From: Planctomycetota bacterium
GTDB lineage: Bacteria; Planctomycetota; UBA1135; UBA2386
Reading direction: 5' to 3'
DNA length: 10,231 bases
Assembly: GCA_020425915.1 (NCBI GenBank)
Contig: JAGQQZ010000447.1
Span: forward strand, 1-10,231
Below, in pieces: positions 5,116-10,231 of this stretch. The position numbers and the translations under genes are program-made. Numbering within the stretch: the stretch's first letter is position 1; each line of letters starts with the position of its first letter. The notes under the pieces were generated by a model. That model had not been told where the DNA came from. It searched no databases and worked only from the letters and a program-made list of their open reading frames with translations.

Positions 5116-6474
5116 TCAGCCAGACCGCCCCGAGGATTCGCGCGGCAACACGATCGTGAAGCGCGAGCCACGGCCAACTTCGCTGTCGACCGTGATACGT
5201 CCTCCGTGTCGCTCGATGAGTCCATGGCTCAACGCCAACCCGAGACCCGTACCGCGGCCGACGTCCTTGGTCGTGAAGAACGGGTCGAAGATCCGCTGCA
5301 GGTTCTCGGCGGCGATGCCCTCGCCCGAGTCGACGATGTGGATCATCACCTCGTCGTCGGTCGCCTCGGTGCGAATGACGACGATCGATCCGGGGCGCGA
5401 CGCATCGCGCGCGTTGAGCAGTACGTTGACCAGCACCTGCAGCAGGTGATTCGGCGAACCCGAGACGCGTAGCCCGCGCGCGACCGACTCGAGGTCGATT
5501 CGGACCTCGGCGTGCTCGAACGAGACGCGCGCCAGATCGCGGGCCTCGCGCAGCAGCGCGCCGACCTCCACGGTCTCCAGCTCGAACGGCGCCTCGCGCG
5601 AGAAGGCCAGCAGCCCCTCCGTGATCGCGCGGATCCGCGCGACGTGCTTGTCGATGGTGTCGATCTCGCCGAGCAGGGCCTCCTCGGAATCTCCATCGGC
5701 GAGCCGGTAGCGCATGATCTCCGTCTTGCTCGAGATGACTCCGATCGGATTGTTGATCTCGTGGGAGACCCCAGCGGCGAGCGTCCCCACGGAGGCGAGC
5801 TTCTCACTGAGCGCGAGTTGGCGACTCAGCCCCTTGAGCTCCGCCTCGCTGGCGCGCAGCCGTGCGAGGATCGTCGAGATGAAGAACACGCTGACGCCGA
5901 GGACGACTGTCAGCGCCCCCATCCAGGTCAGCATCGCCGCGCCGGTTCGGTCATCGGTCGCGTGGAACAAGCCGATGTCGATCCGGTGGTGCGGCAACCA
6001 GCCACTCAGTTCTCCGACCCCGAGCCCGGCGATGAGCAGCACCGAAGCGGCCGCGACGAGGATCGCGGCGCGTACGGAGAGCAGCAGCGACGCGATGAAA
6101 GTGTGGAACGTGTAGAACAGGACGACCGGATTCGTGATCCCACCACTGAAGTGCAGGATCGTCGTCAGGATCAGCAGGTCCAAGCCGATCTGGAACAGCA
6201 CGTGACGACGCATCGCCGCCTCGCTCCGCAACCGTGGGAACCAGATCGTGTAGCCGATGTTGAGCGCGAACGTCAGCGCCCCCATCGCGTACAGCGGCTC
6301 GACCGCAGCAACCACGTCGAACACGTCCCCGGCGAGCCAGCTCAGGACGATCACCCCGGCGGCGACCACGAAGCGCAAACGGTTGAACCATGCGATCTGC
6401 GCGCCGAGCTGTCGTCGAGGTTCGCGAATCGAGCCTCCGAACGGCTCCCGCGGCGCTCGCGAGACGATGGTCAT
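5116..6474 (-). CDS. Six-helix membrane sensor histidine kinase with a RegB-like GGxxNP motif
   Basis: Autophosphorylating sensor kinase of 452 residues in the inner membrane. About six hydrophobic segments (roughly 33-50, 60-79, 93-108, 116-134, 136-156, 181-203) are followed by a short linker, the H box GVSHEINNPIG with His238, the N box (Asn350, Asn354, NARDA), DSGEGI (382-387), IFDPFFTTK (395-403) and GTGLGLAL (408-415). GGITNPV at 111-117, between the third and fourth helices, resembles the GGxxNPF heptapeptide that binds ubiquinone in RegB/PrrB redox sensors, with Val for Phe; the kinase core is instead of the NtrB/AtoS-like type and lacks the RegB H box. A longer frame reaches 6714, but ATG 6474 overlaps the methyltransferase stop as ATGA, and upstream residues show no domain. 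No response regulator follows. Sensing of quinone or redox state is an inference. Confidence 0.9.
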   Translation of the reverse strand: MTIVSRAPREPFGGSIREPRRQLGAQIAWFNRLRFVVAAGVIVLSWLAGDVFDVVAAVEPLYAMGALTFALNIGYTIWFPRLRSEAAMRRHVLFQIGLDLLILTTILHFSGGITNPVVLFYTFHTFIASLLLSVRAAILVAAASVLLIAGLGVGELSGWLPHHRIDIGLFHATDDRTGAAMLTWMGALTVVLGVSVFFISTILARLRASEAELKGLSRQLALSEKLASVGTLAAGVSHEINNPIGVISSKTEIMRYRLADGDSEEALLGEIDTIDKHVARIRAITEGLLAFSREAPFELETVEVGALLREARDLARVSFEHAEVRIDLESVARGLRVSGSPNHLLQVLVNVLLNARDASRPGSIVVIRTEATDDEVMIHIVDSGEGIAAENLQRIFDPFFTTKDVGRGTGLGLALSHGLIERHGGRITVDSEVGRGSRFTIVLPRESSGRSG

Positions 6475-7127
6475 GAAGCGCGGACCCGCACGAACCGAAT
6501 CTCGTGCCGCTTGCCGTCCCATGACGTCCGGAGTTCGTCCGATTCCGTATCGAACTCGCGCGACATCCAGGCGACGAGATCGTTGGTCGTCGGACGATAC
6601 GGGTCGACGCACCAGACCGAACCGCCGCAGGCGACCGCCGCCGTGATCTGTGCCTGCAGCGGACGGATGGCGCGATACTCGTAGGCGACGTCGCTCAACA
6701 CGAGCAGATCGCACACCGGCAATCGATCACGGCTCCAGTCGAAGGCGAGGAACTCGCCTTCACACTGGTTGAGCGCGACGTTGAACTTCGCGAACGCGAG
6801 CGCCTCGGGGGATGCGTCCGCGAACACGACCCGAGCATCGCGTCGGGCGAGCGCGAGCCCGGCCGTGCCTACACCACAGCCGAGATCCACGACGCTGACA
6901 CCGTCGAACCGGTCCTCACCGCGCGCGACGTACCGGGCCAGCGCGACGGCCGACGGCCAGATGTCCGCCCAGTGCGGCAGGTCGCTGGGAGACCATCCGC
7001 ACTTCAACAACTCTTGGGACGACTTCGGTACGACGAGTCGCAGCCGTTCGTGCGATGCTTCGATGTCGCGACGGCGCAGCGGGAACCGCCGCAGCTCCGG
7101 GACTCGCAACGCCTCTGGGACCGACAT
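6471..7127 (-). CDS. Class I SAM-dependent methyltransferase, Methyltransf_16-like (protein-lysine methyltransferase type)
   Basis: A 218-residue cytoplasmic methyltransferase. PHWADIWPSAVALARYV (51-67) precedes motif I, VVDLGCGVGTAG (79-90), which binds S-adenosylmethionine; Asp104 in FADASPEAL ends strand 2, and LLVLSDVAYEYRAI is the post-motif region. The pattern 'W-x-WPsA..LA' plus 'sDvaYe' is that of the METTL21/FAM86 group and bacterial electron-transfer flavoprotein lysine methyltransferases, so a protein substrate is likely but unproven; small-molecule substrates occur in related families. I prefer ATG 7127. An ATG at 7232 would add 35 residues and run into the divergent kinase gene, and those residues show no domain. 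It overlaps the downstream kinase by four bases and is probably transcribed with it. Confidence 0.82.
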   Translation of the reverse strand: MSVPEALRVPELRRFPLRRRDIEASHERLRLVVPKSSQELLKCGWSPSDLPHWADIWPSAVALARYVARGEDRFDGVSVVDLGCGVGTAGLALARRDARVVFADASPEALAFAKFNVALNQCEGEFLAFDWSRDRLPVCDLLVLSDVAYEYRAIRPLQAQITAAVACGGSVWCVDPYRPTTNDLVAWMSREFDTESDELRTSWDGKRHEIRFVRVRAS

Positions 7128-7135
7128 CGAACGCG

Positions 7136-7141
7136 AGCATA
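7136..7141 (-). promoter_or_regulatory. Possible -10 element TATGCT for the methyltransferase-kinase operon
   Basis: Read on the minus strand, TATGCT (4 of 6 to TATAAT) ends eight bases before ATG 7127. A start site 6-8 bases further on would give a leaderless or nearly leaderless mRNA, in keeping with the missing Shine-Dalgarno. No -35 box of good match is seen at the usual spacing. Confidence 0.28.
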
Positions 7142-7197
7142 GCGAGGTTCGCGGCACGACCCAGGGAACGTTGCAGAGCGTCCACCCCGCGAGTCCA

Positions 7198-7203
7198 TAG
7201 AAT
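7198..7203 (+). promoter_or_regulatory. Possible -10 element TAGAAT for the kinase-regulator operon
   Basis: TAGAAT matches TATAAT at five of six positions and ends eight bases before ATG 7212, which has no Shine-Dalgarno (CTCTGAAC lies before it). This suggests a leaderless transcript. TTGCAG at 7171-7176 would be 21 bases away, too far for a normal -35 box, so an activator or another sigma factor may be used. Confidence 0.33.
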
Positions 7204-7211
7204 CTCTGAAC

Positions 7212-9305
7212 ATGCGCCATCGCGTTCGCCATCTGCCGGCCTACCTCGGCCTCCTACTGCCGCTCGCGGCGATGGCGTGGCTCGGCAGCGCGGAGCTCGG
7301 GCGCCAGACCGAGCGAGCGGAGAAGGCGATGTTCGGTCAGGCCGCGAGCTTCCTCGGTGATGCGGTCGTCCGGCTGGATCGCGGCCTCCACGCCCGCGCC
7401 GTTGGCATCGAGCAGGAGTTCGAGATCGACCCGTCGCCGCTGGTCGAACTCGATCGCATGAATGGGCGACGCCTCCCGTTCGGACTCGGACTGGTGCTGC
7501 TCGAGGCCGACGGCGACCTGGTGTACCCGGTGCCGCCCGACGCGGCGCGAGTCCAACGGATCCTGGGGCAGAGAGGAGTCGCCGCGGAGGTCCGAACCGC
7601 CGAGCAGCTGATCGACATCGGCGACCTCGCCGGCGCGCGCGCGATGCTCGAGGACTACCTCGAGCGTCCGGCGGAACGCGTGCGGCGAGGGCCCAGGCTT
7701 CGCCCCTCACGCGGTCGGGCACTGTTCCGGCTCGCCTCGATCCTGCGCCGGCTCGACGAGCCCGACGCCGCCGAGGCGCAGCTGCGAAAAGTCCGCGGTC
7801 CCTGGCCGAACGAGCCGCTGATCGAGCTGCTCTCCGACGTGTCCCTCGCGGAGATCGAAGTCGAGCGCGACGACGGGTTCGCGCCGTTGCTCTCCGTCAT
7901 GGAGCGGATCGCGAGTGGTGAACACTACATCGACGTCGGCGACGACGTGTTGGCGGCGACACTCGCGTGGCTCGACGTCCAACGAACCGACGAGTCGGAC
8001 GCACTCGGTGATGCAGCCGAGGCGGCGAAACATCTGGACTCGGTCCGTCGTGCCGGCCGGGACTTCGCCCGCGAGTATCGCGACTTCGAGCGCGAGAACG
8101 TCCGCCGTCAACTCCGCGCGATCGACGAGACCGGTGTGCGCTTCGTCTGTCATGGCAGCGGCGCCGGCGCCGAGTTGCTCGTACTGCGCGAGTTGTCGGC
8201 CGAAGAGCGCGCGCGCAGCCCAGCGCTGCTCGAATCGGCGCGTTGGATCGGCATTCGTTGTGACCTCCCGGCACTGATCGAGGATTCGATCGGCGAGTTC
8301 ACCGACGCGACGTCCGGGGAGTTCTTCGTGACCGTCGACACGTTGGACGGTTCGCGGATCGCGCCAACCCCGTCGGTCTCCGACGCGACGCCAGGATTCG
8401 AGGCCCCGAACCGGCGCGCGATCGGTGGACTGACGTTGCAGGCGCATCCATCCGATTCCGCGGGCTACCTGGCCGCGCGCCGCGCGTCGTCCCGCAACTC
8501 CGCGCTGCTGCTGATCGCACTCTGCGTCACCGCGGGCGTCGGCGCCTTCCTGCTGCTGCGATCGACCCATCGTGAGTCCGAGATAGCGGAGCTGAAGATG
8601 AAGCTCGTGTCACGGGTCTCGCACGAACTCAAGACGCCGCTCGCGCTGATCAAGATGTACTCCGAGACGTTGGCACAGGGGCGAGCGACGACGCCGGAGC
8701 AGGCCAACAAGTTCACCGGCATCATCACCCGGCAGACCGATCGCTTGGCCGCGATGGTCGAGCGCGTGCTCGACCTGTCCCGGCGCGAAGCCGCGGTCGG
8801 GCCGCCCCCCAAGCGGCTCACCGATCTGTCGCAACTGACGCGGGACGTCGTCGAGGCCTATCGTCCGCGGGCCGAAGCGAGCGGCGTGCCGCTCGAGCTC
8901 GACGTAGAACCCGACGTCCACGCCGAGGTGGACCCGTCCGCGTTCGAGAGCGCGCTGCTCAACCTGGTCGACAACGCCCTCAAGTACTCGCCGCCGACCG
9001 CAGGGTCGGACGGCACGACGGCGGGCATCGAGGTCGAGCTACGCGCACGTGGCGACTCGATCGAACTGGAGGTGCGCGACCGAGGGATCGGCATCCCCGA
9101 GCACGAACTCGAGCACGTGTTCACGACGTTCTTCCGCGCATCGAACGCTGCGGAGGCACCAGGCGCCGGCCTCGGACTGAGCCTTGTACGTGGCTTCACC
9201 GACGCGCACGGTGGCAAGATCTACGCGCGGCGCCGTGACGGCGGCGGAACGGTGTTTCACCTCCACCTGAAGCGGGCGGAGAATCCGGAGAGCAGAGATG
9301 GATGA
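7212..9305 (+). CDS. Membrane sensor histidine kinase with a large extracytoplasmic sensor region
   Basis: A 697-residue HisKA/HATPase sensor kinase, expected in the inner membrane with its sensor outside. One helix near the N terminus (about 10-28, AYLGLLLPLAAMAWLG) and another at about 428-450 (SALLLIALCVTAGVGAFLLL) enclose about 400 residues. The helical part 130-200 (EQLIDIGDLAGARAMLEDYL; RALFRLASILRRLDEPDAAEAQL) looks like degenerate TPR repeats; the rest I cannot name. After the second helix come the H box SRVSHELKTPLALIK with His471, the N box LVDNALKYS (near 585), DRGIGIPEHE, and GAGLGLSLVRG (near 650). No HAMP domain is evident: helix 2 leads almost directly into the H-box helix. It overlaps its response regulator by eight bases. 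The ligand is unknown; TPR-like content suggests protein-protein contact. Confidence 0.9.
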   Translation: MRHRVRHLPAYLGLLLPLAAMAWLGSAELGRQTERAEKAMFGQAASFLGDAVVRLDRGLHARAVGIEQEFEIDPSPLVELDRMNGRRLPFGLGLVLLEADGDLVYPVPPDAARVQRILGQRGVAAEVRTAEQLIDIGDLAGARAMLEDYLERPAERVRRGPRLRPSRGRALFRLASILRRLDEPDAAEAQLRKVRGPWPNEPLIELLSDVSLAEIEVERDDGFAPLLSVMERIASGEHYIDVGDDVLAATLAWLDVQRTDESDALGDAAEAAKHLDSVRRAGRDFAREYRDFERENVRRQLRAIDETGVRFVCHGSGAGAELLVLRELSAEERARSPALLESARWIGIRCDLPALIEDSIGEFTDATSGEFFVTVDTLDGSRIAPTPSVSDATPGFEAPNRRAIGGLTLQAHPSDSAGYLAARRASSRNSALLLIALCVTAGVGAFLLLRSTHRESEIAELKMKLVSRVSHELKTPLALIKMYSETLAQGRATTPEQANKFTGIITRQTDRLAAMVERVLDLSRREAAVGPPPKRLTDLSQLTRDVVEAYRPRAEASGVPLELDVEPDVHAEVDPSAFESALLNLVDNALKYSPPTAGSDGTTAGIEVELRARGDSIELEVRDRGIGIPEHELEHVFTTFFRASNAAEAPGAGLGLSLVRGFTDAHGGKIYARRRDGGGTVFHLHLKRAENPESRDG
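9287..9290 (+). promoter_or_regulatory. Ribosome binding site GGAG of the response regulator, inside the kinase gene
   Basis: GGAG lies seven bases before ATG 9298 in the context CCGGAGAGCAGAG. It supports this start, which sits eight bases upstream of the end of the kinase gene, so the two proteins are likely made in linked amounts. Confidence 0.55.
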
Positions 9306-10011
9306 GAAGAAGAGAGTCCTCGTGATCGAGGACGAAGCCGACCTCCGAGAGGGGCTGAAGCACAACCTCGAGATCGACGGCTTCGACGTCGACCTGGCCG
9401 GCGACGGCAGATCCGGCCTCGATTGCGCCGGCAGGAAGCCCCACGACCTCGTGCTCCTGGACCTCATGCTCCCGGACATGGACGGACTCGATGTCCTGCG
9501 TCAGCTTCGGGAGCGCGGTGACCACGCGGCGGTGATCATCCTGTCGGCGCGCGGCCAGGATCACGACAAGGTCGCCGGGCTGGAGTACGGCGCCGACGAC
9601 TACATCACGAAGCCGTTCGGACTCGCGGAACTGACGGCGCGGATCCGCGCCGTCCTGCGCCGCACGTCGGGCAAGCCCGAAGCGAAGGGCCGCCGACGCG
9701 AACTGTACGACTTCGGCGATCTGAAGGTCGACTTCCGCCGTTTCACGGTCCACAACGGTGAGGTCGAGAGCCAGCTCTCGCGCTACGAGGCCGACATCCT
9801 GCGCATGCTGATCGATCGGATCGGTGAGGTCGTCACGCGGCGCGATCTCCTGACCGAGGTTTGGGGCTACGTACATCTCCCGACCACGCGAACCGTCGAC
9901 AATCACATCGCACGGCTCCGCAAGAAGGTCGAGATCGACGTCGAACACCCCAAACATGTGATCACGGTCCACGGTCTGGGGTACCGATTCGACGGGGACG
10001 CGGTGGCATGA
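9298..10011 (+). CDS. OmpR/PhoB-family response regulator
   Basis: A 237-residue cytoplasmic DNA-binding regulator. The receiver domain (about 5-118) has the acidic pocket Glu11-Asp12, the phosphate acceptor Asp55 in LLDLMLPDMDG, Ser83 as switch residue and Lys105 in ITKPFG. The winged helix domain (about 142-232) has the usual SRYEADILRMLIDRIGEVVTRR, DLLTEVWGY, TTRTVDNHIARLRKK and HGLGYRF blocks. All key residues are present, so it should be phosphorylated by the kinase encoded just upstream, with which it overlaps by eight bases. Its targets are unknown; autoregulation of the operon is common in this family. The next gene overlaps its stop as ATGA. Confidence 0.95.
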   Translation: MDEKKRVLVIEDEADLREGLKHNLEIDGFDVDLAGDGRSGLDCAGRKPHDLVLLDLMLPDMDGLDVLRQLRERGDHAAVIILSARGQDHDKVAGLEYGADDYITKPFGLAELTARIRAVLRRTSGKPEAKGRRRELYDFGDLKVDFRRFTVHNGEVESQLSRYEADILRMLIDRIGEVVTRRDLLTEVWGYVHLPTTRTVDNHIARLRKKVEIDVEHPKHVITVHGLGYRFDGDAVA

Positions 10012-10231
10012 CGCCCGTCCGGCCGATGTCGCGATTGGTATTCGTGCTGCTGACCTGCGGCGCGCACGCGCAGGACGATGCGTCCGCGCCACGACTCGAA
10101 GGCTGGCTGGCCGAGACCCTTCGTATCGACACCGCGAAGGCCAGAGCGTGCTACGAACGCGGTGCTTCCGGCCGGGACGAGAACGAACGAGTCCTGTGTG
10201 CGGCGCGACTCGCGGAACTCGCCGCGGCACA
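10008..10231 (+). CDS. Probable exported protein, start only (3' end beyond window)
   Basis: ATG 10008 overlaps the regulator stop as ATGA, and the frame is open for 74 codons to the right edge. The N terminus MTPVRPMSRLVFVLLTCGAHAQDD is a signal peptide with a short positive part, a hydrophobic core and a likely signal peptidase cut after AHA. LLTC is not a good lipobox (Thr before Cys). The rest visible (ETLRIDTAKARACYERG, then LCAARLAELAAA) is helical and Ala-rich, as in TPR-like or other helical periplasmic proteins, but it is too short to name. Being coupled to a two-component system, it may be an accessory or ligand-sensing partner of the kinase, or a target of it. Confidence 0.7.
   Translation, partial: MTPVRPMSRLVFVLLTCGAHAQDDASAPRLEGWLAETLRIDTAKARACYERGASGRDENERVLCAARLAELAAA

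Noticed and set aside
4691..5225. Minus-strand frames of 134-175 codons across the intergenic gap
   Set aside because: Three different frames are open over the same stretch, all Arg/Ser-rich and without motifs or ribosome binding sites; openness reflects composition.
5512..6684. 390-codon plus-strand frame opposite the histidine kinase
   Set aside because: Charged, Gln/Asp/Arg-rich antisense reading of a clear kinase gene.
10041..10055. Lipobox in the last protein
   Set aside because: LLTC has Thr before Cys; the AHA|QDD cut site fits an ordinary signal peptide better.
9196..10230. 344-codon minus-strand frame opposite the response regulator
   Set aside because: Antisense of a fully conserved OmpR-type regulator; no motif of its own.

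Overview
The window is about 10.2 kb of GC-rich DNA (roughly two thirds G+C by eye) that is almost fully coding, with short gaps and several 4- or 8-base gene overlaps. A lipopolysaccharide-type heptosyltransferase and a secreted protein with a signal peptide point to a Gram-negative (diderm) bacterium. The GC content, the scarcity of Shine-Dalgarno sites and the very divergent Tex would fit Planctomycetota, Myxococcota or a similar lineage, but nothing here fixes the phylum. I see no mobile element, CRISPR array, tRNA or rRNA.

Layout. (1) 1-1104, minus strand: a family 9 glycosyltransferase of the heptosyltransferase II (WaaF) type, whose 3' end lies beyond the window; it starts with GTG. 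(2) A 128-base divergent spacer. (3) 1233-4701, plus strand: a tight set of a divergent Tex-family RNA-binding protein, a variant Nudix hydrolase that overlaps it by 4 bases, and a 73-residue protein with an Sm-like look. (4) 4702-5115: a 414-base gap between convergent genes, packed with inverted repeats, the strongest being an 11-base-pair perfect stem. This is the least explained part of the window. (5) 7127 down to 5116, minus strand: a small SAM-dependent methyltransferase overlapping by 4 bases a six-helix membrane histidine kinase that carries a GGxxNP motif like that of the RegB redox sensor. (6) From 7212, plus strand: a histidine kinase with a large extracytoplasmic region, its OmpR-type response regulator (8-base overlap), and the start of an exported protein (4-base overlap) that runs off the right edge.

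How the parts work together. The centre of the right half is an 84-base spacer from which two signalling units diverge. The plus-strand unit is a complete two-component system with a probable exported partner. The minus-strand unit has a kinase but no regulator in view, so its partner must be elsewhere or be the neighbouring regulator. Both start codons at this spacer have a -10-like hexamer 8 bases before them and no clear ribosome binding site, which suggests leaderless transcripts. The left half is ordinary envelope and RNA metabolism. I found no clear new defence or biosynthetic system; the best candidates for new biology are the folded 4.7-5.1 kb gap, the divergent Tex, and the two sensor kinases with unusual input regions.
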